Origin: Wurfbainia villosa | Lineage: Eukaryota; Streptophyta; Magnoliopsida; Zingiberales; Zingiberaceae | Assembly: GCA_025175895.1 (NCBI GenBank) | Contig: CM046005.1 | Coordinates: forward strand, 65,868,325-65,932,324 | Direction of reading: 5' to 3' | Length of the DNA stretch: 64,000 bases | Shown here: piece after piece, positions 20,168-31,429 of the stretch | Layout: each line of letters begins with the position of its first letter | Numbering within the stretch: the stretch's first letter is position 1 | Made by a program: the position numbers and the translations under genes | The notes under the pieces: model-generated | What the model saw: the letters and a program-made list of their open reading frames with translations, nothing else | Databases searched by the model: none | What the model was told of the DNA's origin: nothing

Positions 20168-22308
20168 GGCTTAAAGTGGGCGGCAAGGGTGGTTGATGAT
20201 GGATGGTTTAGGGGATTAGGGTTTGCTTCCTTTGGAGGCTAGGAACCCTAGTTGGTTTAGAATCTTTTGGGCGGCTAGGGTTTGGGAGAAAGGTATGGGG
20301 CGGTAACAAGTGGAAGAAGAGTTTCTTCTTCTTCCTAAGGCATGGTCGGTCCCTTCCTTTTACCCTTCTACCTTGGTTGGTCCACATTCTATTCTTCTAT
20401 CCCCTCTTCCATGGCCGGCGCATAGTTGATGGAGTTGGATGGCTTGGGCGGCAAGCAACCCTAAGGAGGAAACCCTAATTAGGGTTTGGCTCCTTTAGGG
20501 TTGGGCGGCCAAGGTTTGGAAGGAGGGTAGGCGGCATCTTGTGGAAGAGTTCTTCTTCTTCCTAGGAAAGGTGGCCGGTTTAAATCTCCTCCTTCCACCT
20601 TGGTTGGGCGGCAAGAAGACCTAAGGAGGAAACCCTAATTAGGGTTTGGCTCCTATGGTTGGGCGGCTAGGGTATGCAAGGAAGGTGGGCGGCAACTATA
20701 GGAGAGGAGCTCTTCCTCTTCCTAGGTTGTGGCCGGCTCCTTCCTCTATTCCCTCCAGTGGCGACCCAACATATTCCCTTTATCCTCTTCACTCCATCTT
20801 GGCCGATGGCACCAAAACAAGGGTTTGTCCCTAGTTCGGTACCTTGGTTGTTTCCATTATGTTCTCTCTATTCTTGGGGCCGGCGGCATCAATCCTTTTG
20901 TGGATTGGTGGTTGGCTCAAGCAAGAAGGGAAAGAGAGTTCTTCTTTCTTTGGATTGAAGAAGATCTAGGAAGCTTCAACTTGTGGAGGATCTTCGCCCA
21001 CACGAAGTCTACAAGGAGGTTAGGACATACGATAGAAGATCAAGAGGTATAAAAGTTTTATAACTTTTATTATTGTTCTTTGCATGTTCTTATTGATATG
21101 CTAGCTTATGTTCTTTATGTTAGTATATGTTGATTATACTAGTTTACATTTGTATGTATTTGTATAATCATGGACCCTGAATAAGAAACACAAAAACCGG
21201 CGATCCGTCCGTCGTCTCTTCCGCGGCTAATCGACTAGAAGAGTTTGGTTGCTTGAACAACTAGTTTGTTCAAGCGATTGCTCGAGTCGTTGGCACGATG
21301 ATGAATTGGTTGTGCTTAGGAAACTCATCCCATCCGGATTAGTTTTTCATTAGTGAAAATTTTAATCCGGGGACATGGGAGCCGATGAGCATTCCGAGGC
21401 CTAGCACATTGCCAACACATACCTCTGGCCAATGGTTTTCTGAGTATCAGAGCCAACAATGTAAACCTTCAACCTCCTATACAGAGATACCACAACCTTC
21501 TATGATGCCAGCTGCACCTTTGATTTCAACTAAGGGTACCTAGACCAGCCTTGGTGAATCTTCAACCCTTTCTATGGGAATATAGACTAGTCCTCCTACT
21601 TCTCCTGATTGGGTAGAAAAAGAAGCTGATTACCAACAAACATTGCAAAAATTACAATTTCAGGTACAAAATTTATCTGCTGAGCGAGCTCAATTCATAG
21701 CAGAGAAGGAAAAAATTTCTACTCAATATAGGCAGGATTTGCAAAACATTAGAGGGGAAAATTCCCTCAAAGATACTAACATCAGACTACTGCGAGAATA
21801 AATTGAACTATTCAAATGTCAAACAACCTCTTCCCAATCAAAAATTCAAAAATTGATACAAAAGGAGAGGGACTGGCACTTCGAGTCAGGTCAATGCTTC
21901 CAACTGTTAGAAGATCTTATAGATGCCTTTGCTGAGCTCAAGAATAGAACCTTCAATAGCTTAGATGAGTTCCAATTCCATTTTCATATATTGATGCAAC
22001 ATTTTCAGAAATTATCAGATGATGCCAATAAACAGACTGACCAAGCTGCTCAGCTTCACCAAGAACTGACCTAGCTTAAAGAAACAGAAGTCGAGTGCTG
22101 GGCATCCCACAAAACCAAGATCTTAACTCAAACAACAAAGATATATGTAAAATATTTCCAAAGGGGATTTGAAGATGCACTACAAACAACCAATGAAAAG
22201 AAACTATTCTTACTCGATATTCGCAACATTGAACTTGCTATAGAAGAGGCCTACAAAAAATTCCCACCAGAATTCTTTAATACCGAGTCAAACACCGACT
22301 CAGAGTAG

Positions 22309-22527
22309 TAAAATTATAATAAACATTTTGTAATGCACGACTCCTTTTAATATCTGCAATGAAGAACTATTTCTTTTGTAAACATCAATTGTATTTGAAC
22401 AATCTCTACAATGAATATTCTACTTTATTACTTTTACATTTGTACTATGTCTGTTTTCATAAAATTTCATATCAATCTATAATAAAAATTTACTTCCCCA
22501 TTCTGTTAACATCCTATAGATACTTGA
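22309..22527 (+). other. 3' flank of the K antisense gene
   Basis: AT-rich, no ORF. It contains AATAAA-like stretches that could serve in polyadenylation. It ends where LTR I starts. Confidence 0.35.
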
Positions 22528-23625
22528 TGCACGCGAACGCATCCTCAAATCTTATGATGGGAATCGTCGAGGACTCGAAGCGTGCACTTGTGCTTAACGC
22601 CCGCAAGTGCACAGATGTCATAAAGTAATAAATAGATTTATCGATCCCACAGGGACTAAGATTTGAGTATTGATTTTTCGGTGGATGTTCTTGTTCGGAG
22701 TTTAGTTCTAGCGGTTGTGATTACAAGGATTGCCGGTGGTCTTAACTCTAGTACGGTGTCACATGGAGGAAGAAAAGGGTGTCTACAAGTCTTTGGAGGG
22801 AATTCTAGGATTTTGGTTTTGTTTGTGTGTCGCAAAACATGCTACCAATTGGGTGTTGTCTAGACATCTAACTATGGTCTTATGGAAGGGGCATCATATA
22901 CTTCCCCGATTAGCCTTCGCATCTATCGAGAACTACCTCTACCATACCAAGTCGACCCCTGGCTTTAGGATGGGGTAGGTAGTACGAGGATGCCAAATCA
23001 ATCCCTGTGATGAATCAGAACGTGTCTCATTCCCGACTCTATCACACCCTTCTATCAGCGATTACCGAAAAGAGGTCAACCCTTAGGCTCCTCCTTAGTT
23101 CTCCTAAATCTTTGATACGAGGGCTGTCACCCCTCGTATCGTGTACACACAGTAGATAGAAAGCTAAAACGAATAACTATCGATCTAAACAAACATCAAT
23201 TGCAAATATGAATTCAAGAACAGAAATATATTTGAAATAACATGTTCTACGTGCACAAACTACTCCCTAATTCTAGAATCGGAGAATCTAGTCCATGAAT
23301 ACAAGAAGAGAAACACAATGCATAATCAAATTCATAGAAATAATGTAAATTGTGCAAGGAACGTGAATTACAATATATTGTGGCTCTTCTCTCTGGCGTT
23401 GAAGTGCAAAACTTGATCCTCGAGCAGTTTCCTTCCTCCCCGTTGCGAGTTCCCGATGTTTTTTAGGGCGTCGGTGTGCCGTCCCGACCGTCATGTATCC
23501 TCCCTAGGGTTTGGGCAGAGATTTCCTTATATAGATATGAGGCTGGATCTTCATAAACTCGAAAAAACTTAATCGTGTCGAAATTGTCCCAACGCCACAT
23601 GACCGTGTGGATTCACACAGCTAGG
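22528..23625 (-). repeat. Athila-like LTR I, cut by element G
   Basis: Its left end TGATGCACGC matches the left ends of LTRs G and H in reverse, and it aligns with them through the CGCCCGCAAGTGCAC block, the TATA box (23528-23533, minus strand) and the palindrome region. It stops at 23625 exactly where G begins, in the middle of homology, so G inserted into I. It is more diverged than G or H. Confidence 0.7.
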
Positions 23626-24993
23626 TGATGCACACGGTCGCGACCTTAAATCCCGCGATGGAGACCATCGAAGACTCAAAGTGCGCGCTCGTGCTCAACG
23701 CCCGCAAGTGCATGGATGTCGTCAAGTAATAATAGATTATCGATCCCACAGGGACTGGGATTTGAGTACCAATATGCTAAGTGGTTGCGATTGTTTGGAC
23801 ATAATCTCAGAGAGAGTCAGTAGGTGAGGACTATCGGAGGACCCTACTCAGTGCGGTGTCACACGAAGGAGGAAAAGAGTGTGTCAGGGTCTTAAAAAGG
23901 TGATTCTAGGACTTTAGTTTTGCTTGTGTACCATATAACAATGTTGTCAATTGGCGTCGTCTAAATGTCTACCTACGGTTTTGGGGAAGAAACATCAGAC
24001 ACTCTCCCACAGAGCTGCCGCATTCGCCGGGAGCTATCCTCACCCAAAAGGATGGGATAGAGGTTACGAGGATGCCAAATCAATCCTTGTGGTGGACCGT
24101 TTCCGATTCCACCGCTCCCTTCTCCCCACAGTTACGGGAGGTCAGGTTTAACCCTAGGTTCCTTTATCAAACCTCCTAAATATAGATTGCGAGGGCTATC
24201 ACCACCTCGTATCGCCTAAGCACAGCGGAAAGAAAGACAAATTCATGAAAGTATAATAGAGAACAACTACCAACTGTCAATTAAACTTTTGGCCAGAATT
24301 TAATATGAACCAACATTGTATATGAACTCAAGCTACACCCTAATCCTAGAATCAAAAGTACTACTCCATAAATATGAAGGAAGAATCACAAAACATGTTT
24401 AAGTTCAAATATAATAGAGATAAAGCACAGAAATACAGATATACATTGCGTTGTGATCTTCTCTCCGACATTGTATTACAAGTTGTGGACCTCCGGCGAC
24501 ATTCCTCCTTCCCGCTGCGAGTTACCGAAGATTTTTAGGGCTTTGGCATGCCGTCCTAGCCGTCGTGCCTCCTCCTAGGGTTTGAGCGGAGCCATCCTTA
24601 TATAGACATCGACTCGGACCGCTGCGAAATCTAGAAGAAACCCTAATCGTGCAACTCCATCGGGGAGCCACATGGCCATGTGTTTCCACACGACCATGTC
24701 GTGTGCTGCCCTGGTGTGCTATTCTTCGCCCATCGGACATGACCGTGTGAATCCACATGCCCTGGCCATGTCCCACTCTGCGTCTAGCATGAAATGTCTT
24801 TCTTTCCCTCCGAAAACGTGTCTTTTTTGCCCGAAAAGCCAACCTACATTCAAAAGAACAATGAGAAGATCTCCGAACTAGAAAATAGGAAATGCATGCA
24901 AAAATAGAGTAACATATCCATGAAACTAACGCAAAATGTAACAAGATGTGAGCAAAAACTACTCCTAAAACCCTATATGTTTTGCTCACATCA
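23626..24993 (-). repeat. 3' LTR of element G
   Basis: Plus-strand ends are TGATGCACAC and GCTCACATCA. It is homologous to LTR H in reverse. A TATA box lies at 24598-24605 on the minus strand. The reading frame at 24522-24989 is a shadow. Confidence 0.85.
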
Positions 24994-25741
24994 CTTCCCC
25001 AGACTTAAATCTTTGCTTGTCCTCAAGCAAACCTCAGTGCCATAAAATTTTAAAAAGATATTGTTCCATAATGAGCATGCTAACTAAATTTATCAGGTGG
25101 TATTTGCAATCAAAGCAAAATAGATATGTTCTAAAAATTCACTAAGTTAGCTCCTCGTGCTCGTGCTAGGCAAATCATTCTTAGGGGATGCCCGTTCAAT
25201 GGCGAGTTAAGTCGTCACCCCATAGCTTTCCTAAGGTTTTCGGCTCTTAGGCACTTACCTGCCCAAAGCGTGGGTCGTTCTCTAGATCTAGCATAAAGTC
25301 TCAAAGGCGTGCTCGGTATTGAGAGAAATTGGAAAGTTTTCCCAGTAACCTAACTCGGTCTCAAAGGAGCACCTAGCCATTTCCACCCACGACAACTATT
25401 TTTTATCCCTTATAATTTTTTTTTACCTCACAGGGATTTTGATTTTTCCGAATGGGCTTACACAATCTGAGCATCTCCAGTAACTAAAATGCTAAACCAA
25501 GAGTCACCTATGGATTCCAAAGTACTAGCCTATTGAAGTGAATCATAATTAGGTATGTACTAGATCCTCCCTGTCAGACTTTTTGACATGTGTAAGTGCA
25601 AAAACAGAGCTAACCAGTGTAAGTCTAGAATATTCAATAGAGCACATAAAATAAAATACCACAAGACAAATAGAGTTAAGCTACCTATGGGAACAACTCA
25701 TGCAAGCAATTTTTAAAAATACTACTGAGGTAGCTTTTAAG
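24994..25741 (-). other. PPT and 3' UTR of G, left of insertion A
   Basis: On the minus strand AAGTCTGGGGAAG precedes the LTR. The rest matches the 3' UTR of H in reverse and ends in TTAAG, the left copy of A's target duplication (25737-25741). Confidence 0.8.
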
Positions 25742-27589
25742 TGATAGGTAGGAAACTTTTCTTCCCACTTCAACTTAGTCGCTTGTTCATGGTGATCCCT
25801 TATACGTCCCCGGATAAAAAAAAATTATCCTTGACAAGGAGGGATCACCCAAGCTACCGTTTCATCGTCGTGCTAGTCGATTAGAGTAGTCACTTGAACA
25901 AACTTGTTGTTCAAGTAACCAACCTCTATTCTACGATTAGCCGCGGAATAGACGATGTACGGATCACCGGTTTTTGTGTTTGTATTCGGGGTCCAAGTAA
26001 ATTTAACCACATAACAAAATATGCAACATACAAAGGAAAAAAAGGAAAAAAAAACAAAATTTATACCTCTCGATCTTCTATAGTATGTCCTTCCTCCTTT
26101 TGGACGTCGTGTGGGCGACGATCTTCCAAAAGTAGAAGCCTCCTAGATCGCGATCTTCCTTTCCTTGCTCGCTCCGAACAAGAGGAAGTATAGAAACAAA
26201 ACTCTTCTCCTTCCTTTAACCAACCACTAAGCACCAACCTTGATGCTTGCCGCCGGCCAAGAGGAGAAGAAGGATGGTGGACGCCGGCCAAAACTCCAAG
26301 GGAAGAGACCCTAGGCTTTGTTTCCACCGGCCAAGGAGAAGAGGATGAAGAGGTTGGATGCCGTCCAAGGAAGAGGAAAGATGAGGATAGGCGCTGGTCA
26401 CCTAAGGAAGAAGAAGGAAAGAAATTTCCTTATTTGTGGTCGCCCAACCTCCAAGCTCCTTGCCGCCCAAAACCCTAGCCCATCCTTGCCTCCTTGATTG
26501 ATCTTGCAGGCCACCCTAATCGTTCCTTTTATAAAGTTAGGCTTAAGCTTTGTTTTAATCTCTACCATCAGTTCTAGGTATTTAATATCAACCGTCGGAT
26601 CTAGAGATTTAATCTCAACCGTCGGATCTTGAGATTTAATCTCTACCGTTGGTTCTAGAGTTTTGTCTTCCATCATTGGATCTAGGCTCCATGAAGTTTT
26701 AATAGGCTACAATAGGGACCATGAGGAGGAGTTGGATCTTGGCCACCTAATGGATCAAGCCCACATAAAGTCCGATCCATTAATGATAATCCAATCCTCT
26801 AGAGGATTATCATTGATCTACCTCACCAACCCCCATAAGATAATATGGGCTCCATATATTATTTGCACATATTTCTCCCCGTGTTTAAGATCTCGAATGT
26901 CCGTCGATTAATTAATTTACTGACAATTAATTAATCAACATCTAACTCAATGAGTAGTACCACTCAACCTTATCATCATGCCGGACCAAGTCCACCTGTA
27001 GGGTTTACATGATGAACCTTATGACCTCCTCAAGGGGACATCATCATCCAAATATATAGGGAACGGTTTCCTCCTATAATCAATGTCACACCATATAAAT
27101 AATATCATTTTCCAACTTACCGAGCCTATCGATTTACTCTATAAATCTCACCCATTGGTAAATCAAAGAAATGAATACTAAGTATATGTGCCCGTTATTA
27201 TATCGGGATTAAGAGCATGTACAATACAATATCTGAGGTGCGATTTAATTATGTAGTCAGCAATAAATTGAATCACCTCTAAGTCGGTCCTGCTCAATAC
27301 ACACAAAGTGTACTAGTGTGATTCTATGGTCAAGACAAACCAATACCAAATCACACTACAACCATACCAATGGTTTGTCTAAAGCCATCTCAGTTGTGAG
27401 CCTTTACTTATACTCTACAAGGAGCTGATAACATGATCTACCATGTGACACTACACACCATGTTATCTACAATGTAATGTATGAGACAATATGCATAACT
27501 ATCAATATGCAAACAATGATCATGTGATTCTTATTTCAAAATTAAAGATGTTCATACAAAAGATAGACTTTTCAGTATACATCTCAATA
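25742..27589 (-). repeat. 3' LTR of element A
   Basis: Left end TGATAGGTAGG, right end ATCTCAATA (decayed CCCAACA). It has a 27-bp array at 26565-26690 and a TATA box (TTTTATAAAG) at 26527-26536. ORFs inside are shadows. Confidence 0.9.
26527..26536 (-). promoter_or_regulatory. Probable TATA box of LTR A
   Basis: Minus strand reads CTTTATAAAA; the 5' LTR copy is at 56771-56780. Confidence 0.5.
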
Positions 27590-27622
27590 ATCTCTCACTT
27601 ATACTAAAAGACTATTCTATCC
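27590..27622 (-). other. Polypurine tract region of A
   Basis: The minus strand reads AAGTGAGAGAT directly before the 3' LTR, a decayed form of the AAGTGGGAGAT tract common in this copia group. Confidence 0.6.
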
Positions 27623-30600
27623 TCAAACTGCCATACATCTGATTCTCATTCCCTCCACATGCCTATCAAAAGCTCTCACCGGAAGGACCTTAGTGAAAGG
27701 ATCTGCCAGGTTATCCTCTGATGCAATCTTGGCCACAACAACTTCTCCTCTCTTTACGATTTCTCGTATCAGGTGGTACTTGCGCTCTATGTGTTTACTT
27801 GCCTTATGGGCTCATAGTTCCTTCGATTTTGCAACTGTACCACTATTATCACAATAAATTGTGATAGTTCTCAGCAAACCAGGAATCACATCCAAGTCCA
27901 TCAAGAAGTTCCTGAGCCACACAACTTCTTTTGCCGCCTCAGAGGCTGCCACATACTCAGCTACCATGGTGGAGTCTGCCTCACATTTCTGCTTGACACT
28001 CCTCCATAAAATGGCACCACCTCCCAAAGTAAACACAAAACTTGAGGTAGACTTACTGTTATCCTTGTCTGATTGGAAGTCAGAATTTGTGTAACCCACG
28101 GGGAGTAATTGGTCTGCCTGGTAAACTAGCATATAATCCCTAGTCCTTCTCAGGTACTTCAATATATGATTTACTGCAATCCAATGTCCCTATCCTGGAT
28201 TACTCTGATATCTGCTAACCATGCCCACGACAAAGCAGATATTCGGTCTCGTACATAGCATCGCATACATGAGGCTTCCTACTGCCGAAGCATAAGGAAC
28301 TGCCTTCATCTCCTCTATCTCCTTAGATGTTCTAGGACACATCTCCTTAGATAAAGGAACTCCATGCCTGAAAGGTAGAAAACCTTTCTTGGAGTTTTGC
28401 ATACTAAAATGATCCATAATGGTGTGTATGTATGAAGCTTGAGATAAACACAACATCCTTTTCCTGCGATCCCTTATAACCTTGATTCCAAGGATGCGTC
28501 CCACTTCTCCAAAGTCCTTCATATCAAACTGTTTGGACAACCATACCCTTACGTCCGATAACACCTTGACATTGTTGCCAATTAACAAAATGTCATCTAC
28601 ATATAGTACAAGAAATACCACTACATTTCCATCACATCTCTTGTATACTCAAGACTCATCCGGACTTTGAATAAATCCATAAGACTAGATTACCTCATCA
28701 AAGCGGATGTTCCAAGACCTCGAAGCTTGCTTCGATCCATAAAAGGACCGATTAAGCTTGTACATAAGATGCTCTTTGTCCTTTTCAATGAATCCCTCTG
28801 GTTGCTTCATATAGATATTTTCCTCAAGACTTCCATTAAGGAAAGTTGTCTTGACATCCATCTGCCATACCTCATAATCCATATGAGCAGCAATACATAA
28901 GAGAATTCGGATAGACTTAAGCATGGCTACCGGTGAAAAGGTCTCCTCATAATCGATACCCTCTTTCTGAGTATACCCCTTCACAACAAGCCTTGCTTTG
29001 AAGGTCTCAACCTTCCTGTCTATTCCTCTCTTTCTTTTGTAGATCCACTTGCATCCAATGGTTTTTACACCATCGGGTGGTTCTACTAGCTCCCAGACCT
29101 GATTTGAATCCATAGATTCAATCTCAGCATTCATCGCACTTTGCCAAGATACTGCATCTTTATCTTGGATTACCTCGTCATATGTCCAGGGATCAGGTTC
29201 ATGTTCGTCATGGACCAAATCAGAAGATTCTCCCAAGAATATGAATCTATCAGGCTGTCTAACAACCCTCCCACTACGACGAGGTATCACCTGTGTATCC
29301 TCTGTGACACGCGGTGCAGTGACTTGTGATATATCCTCTTGTACCAGTGGTACTGAAGTAGTGACTTCCCCTTTCAATTCCTTCAGAACAATCTTACTCA
29401 TGGGCTTGTGGTTCATCACATAGTCTTCCTCTAGAAATCTGGCGTTCGTGCTAACGATCACCTTCTGATCTCTAGGACTGTAAAACAAATCACCTTTTGT
29501 TCCTCTAGGATAGCCAACGAACATGCGCACTTCTGTACGAGGTTCCAACTTACCAGCATCTGCCTTCAGAACATTTGTTGGACTCCCCCAAATCTGAATA
29601 TGTCTTAGACTAGGCTTTCGCCTAGTCCACAATTTTGTGGGAGTAGAAGGCACTGATTTAGATGGAACCAAGTTTAGAATATACACTGTCGTATCTCGAG
29701 CATATCCCCAGAACGAATCTGACAACTCAGAATAACTCATCATCGATCTAACCAACTCCATAAGAGTCCTATTCCTTCGCTCTGCTACACCATTCTGCTG
29801 AGGTGTGTCAGGTGCAGACAATTGGGATTGAATCCCAGCCTCTGATAAGTAATTCCTAAACTCTACCAAGAGGTACTCATCACCACGATCAGATCATAGT
29901 GTCTTGATACTTTTACCTTGCCGTTTCTACACATCAACCTTGAATTCTTTGAACTTGTCAAAGCATTCAGACTTGCGGCACATCAAGTAAATGTATCCAT
30001 ACCTTGAATAATCGTCTATAAAAGAGATAAAATATTCAAAGCCAACTCTTGCCTGGATAGACATAGAACCACACAAATCAAAATGAACCAATTCCAACAC
30101 ATCTTTGGCTCTATACCCCTTGACCTTGAAAGGCCTATTGGTCATTTTACCTTTCAAGCAAGATTCACAGGTTGGGAAATCTTCCACCACTAATGAACCC
30201 AAAGGTCCATCAGCTATCAACCTTTGAATCCTGCTTAGGTTAATATGACCTAGCCTTAGATGCCAAAGATATGTTTGGTTCATCTTCGAAGGTTCTTTTC
30301 TCTTATTGGAATTAGAAGATGAGTTATTCACTTCTATTTGCATCGTGGGAGCTTTTGGTTCGAGTGTATACAAATTTCCTATCAATGCACCAGAACAGAT
30401 AATCTCCTTATTCCTTTTTATAACAACTCTGTCATTAAAAGAAATAGAATATCCATCCATAAATAATTTAGAAATTGAAATCAAGTTCTTTCTAAATAAA
30501 GGTACATGAAGGCAATTTTTAAGAACCAAAACTTTATTCCTCTCAAAAGATAAATAAACTGGCATCGCCAAGTATCTGTAATAATCTCGCCTAAACCGTC

Positions 30601-31429
30601 TGTCGATTTCCTGGAATCCCTACAAAGTATTGCAGACATGATCAGTGGCTCTCGTATCTACACACCAGGTGCTGGTAGATAACACTGCCAAACATGTTTC
30701 AATGACTAGACCAAAAGATATACCTTTGTTCTGCTTACGGTTGGGGCAGTCCTTCTTCCAGTGTCCAGTCTGCTTACAAGTGAAGCACTTGCCTTTCGAC
30801 TTCTTCACTCCTCCTTGAGTTCCTCCCACCGCCTTTGCCCCAGCTTGTTTCTTCTTCTTCTTGCCTTTCAGCTTAGAAGTAGAAACCTTTTGGGCAACCA
30901 TGGCTTGCGCCTGAGCACTCTGATGAAAATGCCCCTCTTCCACCCGGAGTTCTGTTAGAAGCTCCGCCAACGAATACAACCTCTTGTTCATGTTGTAGTT
31001 TAGGCGAAACTGCTCAAAACTCTTAGGTAGTGACTGGAGAATGATATCAACCTGGGTTTCCCCATCGATCTCAGCTCCGAGGACTTCCAGCTCATTCAAA
31101 TGAGCCATCATCATGAGAACATGATCCCTCACGGGTGTTCCCTCGATCATGGTGGTCGTCATCAAGTTCCTCATGACTTCCTGCCTAGCAGCCCGATTCT
31201 GGTGTCCGAAAAGCTCTTTGAGATTGAGCATCATGTTATAATTAGTGGGCATGGCTTGATGCTGATATTGCAGTACATTTGACATAGATGCCAAAATGTA
31301 ACACCACGCCATCTCATCGGCCTTAATCCACTTCTTATAACTCTCCTTCTCCTTTTCCACAGAATCATCCGCAGGCTTAGGAGGGCACTCTTCGAGGAGT
31401 ACATATTTGTATACCTCAGCAGTCAAGAC
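27623..31429 (-). pseudogene. Copia gag-pol polyprotein, main part (element A)
   Basis: One frame of about 1,269 codons in this part, with no frameshift. Gag: helical core and CCHC knuckle CFTCKQTGHWKKDC (about 30790-30750). Protease: D-T-R where D-S/T-G is expected (about 30655), so the catalytic triad is altered. Integrase: zinc-binding region near 30270-30150 and core around 30100-29700 with QQNGVAER. Reverse transcriptase: from about 29100, with YVDD near 28600. RNase H: about 28160-27640. Stops at 30620, 29927, 29894, 28685, 28190 and 27812 are TAG or TGA and fit Gln or Arg codons changed by C-to-T. The natural end is TGA 27625-27623. The N-terminus lies beyond F at 40765-40674. Confidence 0.9.

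Larger units (their letters stand above)
18986..21417 (+). mobile_element. Solo LTR J (copia, family of N)
   Basis: It starts TGTTGGGATG and ends TTGCCAACA, 2432 bp, flanked by CATAC at 18981-18985 and 21418-21422. No internal sequence is present, so it is a solo LTR left by recombination between two LTRs. It is homologous to LTR N. It carries the 27-bp array (19915-20135) and a TATA-rich stretch at 20153-20167. It sits in the intron of the K antisense gene. Confidence 0.9.
18203..22308 (+). pseudogene. Two-exon Pro/Ser-rich and coiled-coil gene, antisense in element K
   Basis: Exon 1 (18203-18889, 229 codons) starts ATGGCTTCC and is rich in Pro, Ser and Leu. A GTAAGT donor follows at 18890. 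Exon 2 (21445-22308, 288 codons) follows an AG acceptor and joins in phase 0. Without solo LTR J and its duplicated CATAC the intron is about 118 bp. Exon 2 has a Gln/Lys/Glu-rich coiled coil (about 21610-22070) and an acidic C-terminus ending DSE. In-frame stops at 18302, 18431, 18842, 18884, 21541, 21583, 21799 and 22072 are TAA or TAG and each fits a C-to-T change in a Gln codon. I know no function. By position it fits the antisense extra ORFs described for Tat-lineage elements. Confidence 0.55.
8329..22527 (-). mobile_element. Element K: Tat-like gypsy retrotransposon, 3' part with antisense gene
   Basis: On the minus strand the 3' end shows LTR (8329-9595), a purine-rich PPT, and tandem arrays (9838-10260 and 17690-18010). 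An ORF on the plus strand (18203-22308) lies upstream of these. Tat-lineage elements such as Retand and Grande are known for an extra antisense ORF between pol and the 3' LTR and for tandem repeats in that region, so the lineage is inferred. No pol is visible; it should lie to the right, beyond nested elements. H and J are inserted in K, and I probably is. Confidence 0.55.

Noticed and set aside
19899..20196. Opposed 95-96-codon ORFs with a 9-residue repeat (similar ORFs at 26398-26676, 56583-56921)
   Set aside because: By-products of the 27-bp LTR array.
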